A stretch of DNA of 64,000 nucleotides, from NCBI GenBank assembly GCA_947599835.1, contig CANQFQ010000004.1, positions 62,001 through 126,000 on the forward strand, written 5' to 3'. Below, in pieces: positions 8,577 through 16,070 of the stretch. Under the pieces are notes generated by a model. That model ran no database searches. It was given only the letters and a program-made list of their open reading frames with translations, and was not told where the DNA came from. The DNA is from an uncultured Bacilli bacterium. Its GTDB lineage: Bacteria; Bacillota_I; Bacilli_A; RFN20; CAG-631. Each line of letters begins with the position of its first letter. Position 1 is the stretch's first letter. Position numbers and translations under genes: made by a program.

Positions 8577-9464
8577 ATGCATTATGATAAAACCGATTTT
8601 GCAGATGAAACATTAAGTTCGTTTAAAAATCATGATAACTATACAATAAAAACAAAAAATTATGGTAAAGTAACTTTAACGCATGTTGAAATTTTAAAAA
8701 AGAATCGTTTCATTCAAAAAGATGTTGGTAATTATATTTCCATTGATTTTGAAACTTTAAATGATGAAAAAGATCGGATACATATCAGCGATGTTTTACT
8801 GAAAGCTTTACATAGTATGTATAAAATTTCTAAAAAAGATCGTGTTTTAATTGTCGGTTTAGGGAATTCTGAAATTGTTGCCGATTCTTTAGGCCCTAGT
8901 GTTGCTGAAAAAATTATTGTCACCAATCATTTATTTAAACTATTTCCATCACAAGTCGATAAGGATTTAAGAAGGGTCAGTGTGTTTACTCCGAAAGTGA
9001 TGGGACAAACAGGTCTTGAAAGTAGTGATTTGATTAAAGCAATTGCTAAATTATATAACCCAACATTGATTATTGCTATCGATAGTCTTGCATCTAGTAG
9101 TGTCAAAAGAATTAACAAGGTGATTCAAATTAATGATAGTGGTATTCGTCCTGGAAGTGGGATAGGAAATCATCGAAAACCTTTAAACCAACAAGTGTTA
9201 AAAGTTCCCATTATTGCGATTGGAGTAGCGACGGTAGTTAGTGCACAAAAAATTGTTGAAGAGGCCCTTTTTCAGTATAGTAAAAAAACCAATGCTTTTC
9301 TTCCAAAAGAAAAAGAAAATCAAATTTTAAATCAAATTTTAACTAACCAATCCTTAAATATGGTCGTTACACCCAAAGAAATCGATGAGGATGTTCATTA
9401 TTTATCGACAATAATCGCTACTTCTTTAAATAAATTTATTCATCACGATTGTAGTCGAGTTTAA
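8577..9464 (+). CDS. gpr: Germination protease GPR (spore protease)
   Basis: GPR degrades small acid-soluble spore proteins early in germination and is made as an autoprocessed zymogen in the forespore. The match covers most of the chain: KTDFADE near the N-terminus corresponds to the RTDLAVE of known GPRs, followed by VLIVGLGNSEIVADSLGP, KVMGQTGLES, AIDSLASSSV and IQINDSGIRPGSGIGN, including conserved acidic residues. The ATG at 8577 (296 residues) is preferred over the ATG at 8541 because GGTGAT lies just before it and it places KTDFADE at the usual distance. It is a little shorter than the Bacillus enzymes. Its presence implies spore formation or recent loss of it. Confidence 0.93.
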   Translation: MHYDKTDFADETLSSFKNHDNYTIKTKNYGKVTLTHVEILKKNRFIQKDVGNYISIDFETLNDEKDRIHISDVLLKALHSMYKISKKDRVLIVGLGNSEIVADSLGPSVAEKIIVTNHLFKLFPSQVDKDLRRVSVFTPKVMGQTGLESSDLIKAIAKLYNPTLIIAIDSLASSSVKRINKVIQINDSGIRPGSGIGNHRKPLNQQVLKVPIIAIGVATVVSAQKIVEEALFQYSKKTNAFLPKEKENQILNQILTNQSLNMVVTPKEIDEDVHYLSTIIATSLNKFIHHDCSRV

Positions 9465-9519
9465 TCGACAAAATCGGATAAATCTTTGCAATAAAATAAA
9501 ACCACCGGAGAAAAAAGAT

Positions 9520-9816
9520 ATGAAAAAGAAACCTTATTTTTATATTATTCTAGTTCTGCTCAGCGTTTTATTTTTTTGCTTAATGTTTTCACCAGATCCA
9601 ACCATAGAAAAAATTGATAATGAAATCAGTAATTTTGATCAAACCGTCGCTGGCGGAAATGTTATTCCAGATGGCAATATTAATTATGAAGTAAAAAATG
9701 ATTTTGATGGAAATAAATTAAGTAATTTTAATGCTGCCGTTTCGAATAAAATAACGAATGTTTTTAAAAAGTTTTTTAATTTTATTAAAAAAATTATTAA
9801 AAAAATAGTTTCATGA
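9520..9816 (+). CDS. Small membrane-anchored protein, unknown
   Basis: 98 residues with a GGAG ribosome site. Residues 5-25 form one membrane segment; the middle is acidic; the last 25 residues are strongly basic and hydrophobic (FFNFIKKIIKKIVS), likely an amphipathic helix. It follows gpr by 55 bases. In many spore formers a membrane-bound sporulation gene follows gpr, but this protein is far too short for SpoIIP and shows no match. Function not assigned. Confidence 0.6.
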   Translation: MKKKPYFYIILVLLSVLFFCLMFSPDPTIEKIDNEISNFDQTVAGGNVIPDGNINYEVKNDFDGNKLSNFNAAVSNKITNVFKKFFNFIKKIIKKIVS

Positions 9817-9858
9817 TGTATTTTAATGTATAATAAATACAATAAAGCAGGTGATCGT

Positions 9859-10791
9859 ATGAAATCCACTCGTATTGTATTTTTAGGAACTCCTCAATTT
9901 GCAGCGACCATTTTAAAAGGACTCATTGAACAGGGTTATGCTGTGGTAGGTGTTATTTCACAACCTGATAAAATTGTCGGCAAAAACAAAGAAAAAAAGC
10001 CAACACCAGTTAAGGAAGTTGCTACTTTTTATCATCTTCCAGTATTTCAGCCTTTACAGTTAAAAGAGGATTATCAGTTCTTAATCGATTTAGCTCCTGA
10101 TTTATTAATTACTTGTGCTTATGGCCAAATTTTGCCTCAAGCAGTATTAGATATTGCTAAAATTAATAATATTAATGTTCATGCTTCTTTGCTTCCTAAG
10201 TTGAGAGGAGGAGCACCAATTCATAGAGCCATCATGAATGGGGAAACCAAAACCGGTGTCACGATTATGCAAATGGTGAAAAAAATGGATGCCGGTAAAA
10301 TGTATGCAAAAAAAGAAATTTTGCTTGATGATGACATCAATACGACTGAATTGTTCGAAAAATTACAAGTTTTAGGTCGCGATTTGTTGTTAGCAACTTT
10401 ACCTTCAATTATCGATCAAAGTAATAAAGGAATAGAACAAGAAGAAAGCGAAGCGACCTATGCTTATAATATTGGCCGTGAGGAAGAAAAAATTGACTTT
10501 CATCAATCTTGTAAGGATGTGCATAATCACATTCGTGGGCTTAGCTTCGTTCCTGGGGCTTATGCATATTTCAATGGCAAAAGTTTAAAAATCTTTCAAA
10601 CAAAATATACGACAATGGCTATCGACACAGCTGAATGTGGTACACTCAAAAATGAAAATAAAAAATTATATGTGCGGTGTTTAGATGGTTACCTTGAAAT
10701 TTGTCTTGTTCAATTAGAAGGCAAAAAAATGATGTCGGCGGTTGATTTTATGAATGGACAACAATGGAATGCGGTTAAAGTTCTTAAATAA
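9859..10791 (+). CDS. fmt: Methionyl-tRNA formyltransferase
   Basis: 310 residues. It transfers a formyl group from 10-formyl-tetrahydrofolate to initiator Met-tRNA. RIVFLGTPQFAATIL at the N-terminus, HASLLPKLRGGAPIHRAI with the catalytic His and SLLP loop, and TGVTIMQMVKKMDAG are diagnostic; the C-terminal tRNA-binding domain is present. The ATG at 9859 is chosen because CAGGTGAT precedes it. A longer frame from 9826 would run through TATAAT at 9829-9834, a likely -10 box. No def (deformylase) gene is adjacent. Confidence 0.96.
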   Translation: MKSTRIVFLGTPQFAATILKGLIEQGYAVVGVISQPDKIVGKNKEKKPTPVKEVATFYHLPVFQPLQLKEDYQFLIDLAPDLLITCAYGQILPQAVLDIAKINNINVHASLLPKLRGGAPIHRAIMNGETKTGVTIMQMVKKMDAGKMYAKKEILLDDDINTTELFEKLQVLGRDLLLATLPSIIDQSNKGIEQEESEATYAYNIGREEEKIDFHQSCKDVHNHIRGLSFVPGAYAYFNGKSLKIFQTKYTTMAIDTAECGTLKNENKKLYVRCLDGYLEICLVQLEGKKMMSAVDFMNGQQWNAVKVLK

Positions 10792-10799
10792 AACATAAA

Positions 10800-10828
10800 T
10801 TGCATTCTAATAGTGATTATTTTATAAT
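10800..10828 (+). promoter_or_regulatory. Promoter for the thioredoxin-like lipoprotein
   Basis: TTGCAT (10800-10805), a 17-base spacer and TATAAT (10823-10828) lie 30 bases before the next start. Confidence 0.65.
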
Positions 10829-10857
10829 GATAATAAATAATTAAAGGAAGGATTAAA

Positions 10858-11802
10858 ATGAAAAAAAGATTTTTATTTTTGGCGGTTGCTTTAACTTTTA
10901 TGTCTGGATGCGCTAAAAGCGAAGAAAATTATAAAGGCGAAAAGTTTCTACTTGAAGGAGAAGTTAACATTAATTCGCCAGTGAATTTAACTGCTGAAGA
11001 ATTTGATGCTAAAATGGAAAATAAAGATAGTTTTGTCCTTTTACTTCATTCTACTACTTGCAGTTCTTGTAGGTCATTTAAGACGAATGTTCTCAATCCT
11101 TTTATAGAAAATACGCAAGCAAAAATTTATCAACTAGAACAAAGAGATGCGAGTTCTTCTCAATATCAAAAAAAATTAAATGTCAGAGTGACGCCAACTT
11201 TATATGTCATTATTGATGGTAGCATTAAATCTAAACAAGAATATGATTCTAAACAAGATGCGTTTAAATCTAAAGAAGGGTTAGAAAAATTTTTAAAAAA
11301 ATATAGTTATATGCCAACAAAACTGACCATTTCTGAAACCGATTTAGATCAAAAAATCGTTGCAAAAGAAAAAATGCTAGTCTATTTTGGATGGTATTTA
11401 TGTGGGGATTGTGCAAAATTAAATACACGTGTGTTAAGCAAATATTTAATTGAAAAAATGAAAGGAAAAATCCTTTATTATGTAGAAGTCAATGATTATA
11501 TTAATATTGGATCTCCAGATTCTGAAGGCTATGAGGAACGACGCGCAGCTTGGAATGCTTTTTGTGAAAAATATCATTTTAATGAAAATTGGCATAACGT
11601 TCCAATGCTTCAATATTATGATGAAAATGGAGCCGTTGCAGATTGGTTTTGTTATTATAATGATAGCAAAGATGAAAATGGTGTGATTACAAAATCTTAT
11701 TTAGAAGAATTAATCGGTCAAACCTTAACTGAAGAAGAACATTTACAAGCCTATGACACTGCGGTAACTTCTTGGTTAGATCAACAATTGGCTAAATTAT
11801 AA
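10858..11802 (+). CDS. Lipoprotein with two thioredoxin-like domains
   Basis: 314 residues. A signal peptide with lipobox FMSGC predicts lipidation at Cys18. Domain 1 (about 43-150) has a CSSC site (Cys68/Cys71) and the cis-proline loop RVTPTLY. Domain 2 (about 155-314) has a CGDC site (Cys182/Cys185) and NVPMLQYY in the matching place. It should act outside the membrane as a thiol-disulfide oxidoreductase or as a paired electron relay. No CcdA, DsbB or peroxiredoxin partner is nearby. It has its own promoter and a clear terminator, so it is monocistronic. Confidence 0.85.
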   Translation: MKKRFLFLAVALTFMSGCAKSEENYKGEKFLLEGEVNINSPVNLTAEEFDAKMENKDSFVLLLHSTTCSSCRSFKTNVLNPFIENTQAKIYQLEQRDASSSQYQKKLNVRVTPTLYVIIDGSIKSKQEYDSKQDAFKSKEGLEKFLKKYSYMPTKLTISETDLDQKIVAKEKMLVYFGWYLCGDCAKLNTRVLSKYLIEKMKGKILYYVEVNDYINIGSPDSEGYEERRAAWNAFCEKYHFNENWHNVPMLQYYDENGAVADWFCYYNDSKDENGVITKSYLEELIGQTLTEEEHLQAYDTAVTSWLDQQLAKL

Positions 11803-11826
11803 TTCGTTCAGTTTGATACGTATAAT

Positions 11827-11864
11827 AAAAAAGTTTGCTGAATCGTAAACTTTTTTATTTTTTT
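11827..11864 (+). terminator. Intrinsic terminator
   Basis: AAAAAAGTTT (11827-11836) pairs with AAACTTTTTT (11847-11856) around a ten-base loop, with further T after it. Confidence 0.75.
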
Positions 11865-11889
11865 CAGCGAACCATTTGAAAAAAATTTC

Positions 11890-11902
11890 CACTTTATAAG
11901 TG
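11890..11902 (+). promoter_or_regulatory. Short inverted repeat in the sigma-like gene leader
   Basis: CACTT-TAT-AAGTG lies 14 bases before the start codon, next to the TAAGGGG ribosome site. The same arrangement, partly degraded, precedes the pseudogene copy (2957-2969). Conservation in both leaders suggests a regulatory element, perhaps for autoregulation. Confidence 0.4.
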
Positions 11903-11916
11903 TAAGGGGTAAAAAA

Positions 11917-13536
11917 ATGAAAACACAAGAACAATTCATCCAAGAATTACTTAAACAAAGTGATAAAGTATTCTTTTATTGTATCAAACGCTGCGATAAT
12001 CGTATAGATGCTGAAGATTTATCACAAGAAATACTTCTAGAAGTGTTAATGAATATTCATAAAGGAATTTTGATTCAAAATTTTGATTTTTATCTTTGGA
12101 AAATTTGTAAGAATCATTATCAACAATATGTTACGCGTAAAATAAAAGAAAAAAACACTATTCAATATCGGGATGAAATTTATGAAAGTTATGATGCTAT
12201 CGATGATTTTGATATGCAAGAACAAATGCGTAAGTTAAACACGGCAATCAAATGTTTGTCCAGTGATTATGCTGAAATTCTTTATTCTTACTATATTGAA
12301 GATAGAACATTGGCTTCGATTGCAAATCATTTAAATTTACCTCTTGGAACAGTAAAAAGAAGATTGTTCGAAATTAGAAAAAAACTAAAGGAGTATTTAA
12401 AAATGGAACGATTAAATGGAAAAAAAGCCTTTGTACCGAAAAATTTTTATGGTTTAAGATCGGGATATGGAGAAATTAATCCTCATGATTACACGCGATT
12501 TCTAATTCAAAAGAATTTATTATTTCATTCTTATGATCATCCCTGTACATTACAAGATTATTCATTAGAATTAGGTATTTCTATTGTCTATATTGAAGAA
12601 ATGGTTTTAGATTTACTTAAAGCAACATTGCTTAAAAAAGAAAATAATAAATATTTAACAGCCTTTCCAATTATAGAAAAAGCAACCGATATCAAGTTAA
12701 CTAAGATTTTAGAAGATGAAGGAATGTCCTATGCGACGCAATTAGCTATGTTTGCTAAAAATCATTTCCAACAATTTAAAGAAATTATTCAAAATCATCA
12801 TTTTACTGATCATCAACTGATGTGGGTATTGATGTTTATGCTTAATCGATTTGTTGAAAGCAATAATGGTATCCTGATTGATAACTATAAGCCTCAAGCA
12901 AGAAATCATGTTGATAAATTAGGCTCTTGGGATTTCATGATGATCGAAGATTATCCTAATACAAATAAATATTTTATTAGTGAAAATTGGTTTGGAAATG
13001 AAAAGAATCAATTGCAAGGTGTCGCTCATCCGGGTAGTTTTGATCATAGCGATAACAAACTACTCAATACGCTCAGTTATCCTCATTGTGTGACAGGAGA
13101 TAATATCCCACTGGATAGTATCGAATATGTTATTTCAAATCCTCATGTGAATTATTCAAAAATCAGTGGGGATTCAAAATATAGAATCGATGAATTTATA
13201 AACCAAGGATATGCTTATCTAGAAGGGGATCGAGTTCAATTGAACTTTCTATTGCTTGACAAGAGTCAAGTTAAGCAAATCGATGCCTATTTTCCAAATC
13301 ACAAAGAATTAAAACTAGTAAAACAAGAAAAAGAAAGAATCATTGACCAATTAACAAGGGTTTTAAACGATGCCATCCCCACTTATTTAAGTCATGAGAT
13401 TCCTTCAATTGCCCATTATTATTTCATCTCATTAATTAGAAAATATGTTGTCTTAGCTTTTGGTGATTTAAAATTAATTAAAGAAGAGAATACGGATCAA
13501 AGATTTAACTTTAATATGTATGCTTGGAAAGTTTAA
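11917..13536 (+). CDS. ECF-sigma-like protein with a long C-terminal domain
   Basis: 539 residues. Residues 1-165 look like an ECF sigma factor: region 2 (KVFFYCIKRC, DAEDLSQEILLEVLMNI) and region 4 with a helix-turn-helix (LASIANHLNLPLGTVKRRL). The following 370 residues are an extra domain I do not recognise. It may have a further winged-helix-like part (TLQDYSLELGISIVYIEEMV, about 208-227) and ends FNFNMYAWKV. Known ECF factors are usually below 200 residues, so the extension may sense a signal in place of a separate anti-sigma factor. No anti-sigma gene is adjacent. A mutilated paralogue lies at 2985-3507. The gene ends at a shared terminator. Confidence 0.78.
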   Translation: MKTQEQFIQELLKQSDKVFFYCIKRCDNRIDAEDLSQEILLEVLMNIHKGILIQNFDFYLWKICKNHYQQYVTRKIKEKNTIQYRDEIYESYDAIDDFDMQEQMRKLNTAIKCLSSDYAEILYSYYIEDRTLASIANHLNLPLGTVKRRLFEIRKKLKEYLKMERLNGKKAFVPKNFYGLRSGYGEINPHDYTRFLIQKNLLFHSYDHPCTLQDYSLELGISIVYIEEMVLDLLKATLLKKENNKYLTAFPIIEKATDIKLTKILEDEGMSYATQLAMFAKNHFQQFKEIIQNHHFTDHQLMWVLMFMLNRFVESNNGILIDNYKPQARNHVDKLGSWDFMMIEDYPNTNKYFISENWFGNEKNQLQGVAHPGSFDHSDNKLLNTLSYPHCVTGDNIPLDSIEYVISNPHVNYSKISGDSKYRIDEFINQGYAYLEGDRVQLNFLLLDKSQVKQIDAYFPNHKELKLVKQEKERIIDQLTRVLNDAIPTYLSHEIPSIAHYYFISLIRKYVVLAFGDLKLIKEENTDQRFNFNMYAWKV

Positions 13537-13561
13537 AAAGATTTCTTAGGATTAGAAAAAT

Positions 13562-13601
13562 AAAAAAACCGATTGAATCGATGAATCAAATCGGTTTTTT
13601 T
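13562..13601. terminator. Bidirectional terminator between convergent genes
   Basis: AAAACCGATT and AATCGGTTTT form a stem with A and T runs on both sides, so it can serve the sigma-like gene and cdaA. The T run touches the cdaA stop codon. Confidence 0.8.
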
Positions 13602-14391
13602 AGATATTATTTTTTTGGAAAATATTTCTTAATTTTTCAGAAAAATTAGCTACGGGAACAGGAATTAATTCACCTTGAATTGCAAAGGAAACTTTTCCTG
13701 TTTCTTCCGATACCACAATCGTCACTGCATCGCATACTTCACTAATGCCAATTGCAGCACGATGTCTTGAACCATATTTACCCGTCAAAGGTTGTTGCGT
13801 TGGTTGATAAAATACGGAAGCGGCAACAATATAATTTCCATGAATAATCACAGCGCCATCGTGTAAAGGCGTTTTATTTACGAAAATGGTTTCTAGTAAT
13901 TCAGCGCTTACTGGAGCATCAACTCTAACTCCAGAAGTTTTTAAATAAGGTGTTAAATCATTTTCCATTTGGATGGTAATTAGCGCACCCGTTTTTGAAG
14001 CAGATAAATCAAAGACAGCTTTAGAAAGTTTTGCGATTAAGGATTCGGTATAATCATTTTCAGATTTAGAAATTGTTTTTTTAATGTCCTTTTTATGCTG
14101 ATGAACAAAATTATCCCTTGCGGATTTATCCAAACTGATCAATAAAATAATCGCATAAACAAAACCGATAGCACCTAAAATAATCCTTATAAAAGGTAAA
14201 TTAAAAATATAACTTAAGGTTAAAACAATTAAAATTCCGACGGCAATGAATAAAACTTTAAAAGAATATTTAAAATATTTAAAGCCTAGAATGATAGCTG
14301 TAATTGCTAAAATAGCTCCAAATGTATAATCAAGTATTGATGTCATATTAACCTTTAAGAATGGAAATATGCTAAAAAAAGTCTTGAGCAT
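13600..14391 (-). CDS. cdaA: Diadenylate cyclase CdaA
   Basis: 263 residues. It makes cyclic di-AMP from two ATP at the membrane, controlling potassium and osmotic balance. Three hydrophobic segments (about 15-90) precede a DAC domain with PLHDGAVII (DGA motif) and GSRHRAAIGISE (RHR motif), the two catalytic signatures. Length is typical. In most Firmicutes it is followed by cdaR and glmM; here neither is adjacent, so the regulator is missing or elsewhere. Confidence 0.96.
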   Translation of the reverse strand: MLKTFFSIFPFLKVNMTSILDYTFGAILAITAIILGFKYFKYSFKVLFIAVGILIVLTLSYIFNLPFIRIILGAIGFVYAIILLISLDKSARDNFVHQHKKDIKKTISKSENDYTESLIAKLSKAVFDLSASKTGALITIQMENDLTPYLKTSGVRVDAPVSAELLETIFVNKTPLHDGAVIIHGNYIVAASVFYQPTQQPLTGKYGSRHRAAIGISEVCDAVTIVVSEETGKVSFAIQGELIPVPVANFSEKLRNIFQKNNI

Positions 14392-14515
14392 GTCATCCCT
14401 CCTAACTTATCATAAATATCATAATTGATAAAATTCAATTACCCTTAAATATAATAATACAAAACGATAGAGAAAATAAATACTTTTTTTATAAATATTA
14501 TAAAAAAATGTCATT

Positions 14516-15013
14516 TTAGTTTAGATAATCGTTCATAATTTTCCATTTTTCAATTAAATCTTCTAATCGATATTGTGCATTAGCACTAGATGTGGAAGGT
14601 AAATATTGGCATTGATTTTTTAATTCTGGATATTTTTTTAAAAACAAATCATAAGCCGTTTTTCCATTTAAAAAGATTTGACGAATAGGGGCTTCATTTA
14701 AAATAGGATAAATATCGGCAAAAACAATTTTTTTAAGGTCCTTATCACTAGATCCAGTAATTTGACACGTCATAACAACATCAAATAAAGCAATGCCATA
14801 TTGTTTTAAAAGTAAAGTTTTTTGATGACTATCAGAATCATAAAAAGATTCATTAAAGAGAAAATCTAAAACTTTCCAAAACCGATTTTGTGGATTTGTA
14901 TAATAAAATTTATTTTTGCGGGAAATGACCGAAGGAAAACTGCCTAAAATTAAAATTTTACTATTTTGATCATAAATCGGTAAAAAAGGTTGTTTGATGG
15001 TTCTATTTTTCAT
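14516..15013 (-). CDS. DNA-deoxyinosine glycosylase (UDG family 6, HDG-like)
   Basis: 165 residues. ILILGSFPSVISR, FYYTNPQNRFWKVL and LPSTSSANA match hypoxanthine-DNA glycosylases of uracil-DNA-glycosylase family 6, which remove deaminated bases (hypoxanthine from adenine). The Asn in NPQNRFW is the expected catalytic-type residue. Soluble, alone on its strand, and divergent from the esterase gene. A second, family 1 enzyme (ung) lies at 21636, so the genome has at least two deamination-repair glycosylases. Confidence 0.88.
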   Translation of the reverse strand: MKNRTIKQPFLPIYDQNSKILILGSFPSVISRKNKFYYTNPQNRFWKVLDFLFNESFYDSDSHQKTLLLKQYGIALFDVVMTCQITGSSDKDLKKIVFADIYPILNEAPIRQIFLNGKTAYDLFLKKYPELKNQCQYLPSTSSANAQYRLEDLIEKWKIMNDYLN

Positions 15014-15140
15014 AAAAACGCTCCCGTTGTTCTATTCTTATTATATATTTATGATATTCTTTAAAACAAGTATAAATGATTGTAAATCTGCCTCAATCAT
15101 GGTATCATGGTACAAGAAAAGAATGAAAGGTGAGAACAAA

Positions 15141-15965
15141 ATGATTCATGAAGTTGTGAATTTAAAAGAATTTTTTCCATTAAAGTATGATGTTACATTA
15201 GAATGCTATTGTCCAAGCAATTTTAGCGAAATTGATGCCAATCGTAAAAGAACAAGCATTTTGGTTTGTCCTGGTGGTGGCTATGAATTTACTAGTGAAC
15301 GGGAAGGTGAACCTGTTGCTTTACAATTTTTACAAAACGATATCAATACTTTTGTTTTAAAATATTCTTGTGGCAAAGAAAAAGCATTATATCCAACACC
15401 TTTATTAGAAGCCTTAGCGGCCATTGCTTATTTAAGAAAATGGAAAGACAAATATCATGTGGATGAAAATAAAATTTTGATTATGGGCTTTTCAGCAGGA
15501 GGCCATTTAGCAGCGCTTACCGCGGCTTCATGGCATCAAAAAGAATATGCCGATATCTTGAAAGTGAGTAATGAACAATTAAAAATTAATGGCTGTATTT
15601 TAGGCTATCCAGTCATTTCGATGAAACCTATCGGCCATTGGTTAACCACAGAAAATTTTACGCATAAAGATGAAAACTTGATTGCAAAGTGTTCTGTTGA
15701 AGATCATGTTACAAAAAACTTTCCAAAGACATTTGTTTGGCATACTTGTTTTGATGATACGGTGCCTGTTGCCAATACATTACTTTTAGTCAATGCTTTA
15801 ACAAGAGAAAAAATTCCATATGAACTTCATATTTTTCCTAATGGACCTCATGGCATTTCATTGGCAAATCATATGACAGAACCAGTTAATTATCATGCTT
15901 GTGTAGTAAAACAAACACAAATATGGATGCAACTTTGCTTAAAATTTGTGAATGAAGAATTTTAA
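15141..15965 (+). CDS. Alpha/beta-hydrolase, acetyl-esterase type
   Basis: 274 residues. The oxyanion motif CPGGGYEFTS, nucleophile elbow GFSAGGH, and late Asp (CFDDTVPV) and His (GPHGISLA) form a complete catalytic triad of the BD-FAE/acetyl-xylan-esterase-like group. It is cytoplasmic (no signal peptide), so it probably deacetylates imported sugars or small esters. The ATG at 15141 is chosen for the AAAGGTGAG before it; a longer frame from 14994 would run across the divergent promoter region. Confidence 0.87.
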   Translation: MIHEVVNLKEFFPLKYDVTLECYCPSNFSEIDANRKRTSILVCPGGGYEFTSEREGEPVALQFLQNDINTFVLKYSCGKEKALYPTPLLEALAAIAYLRKWKDKYHVDENKILIMGFSAGGHLAALTAASWHQKEYADILKVSNEQLKINGCILGYPVISMKPIGHWLTTENFTHKDENLIAKCSVEDHVTKNFPKTFVWHTCFDDTVPVANTLLLVNALTREKIPYELHIFPNGPHGISLANHMTEPVNYHACVVKQTQIWMQLCLKFVNEEF

Positions 15966-16008
15966 ACAAACAATATTGACTTAGATTTCATAGAAAAATG
16001 ATAAATAT

Positions 16009-16052
16009 AAAAAAGTATGACATAGGAAATATCCAAAATATCATACTTTTTT
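16009..16052. terminator. Bidirectional terminator
   Basis: AAAAAAGTATGA (16009-16020) pairs with TCATACTTTTTT (16041-16052). It lies between the esterase and the convergent ABC gene and serves both. Confidence 0.8.
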
Positions 16053-16070
16053 TATTATTGTACCAGCCAC

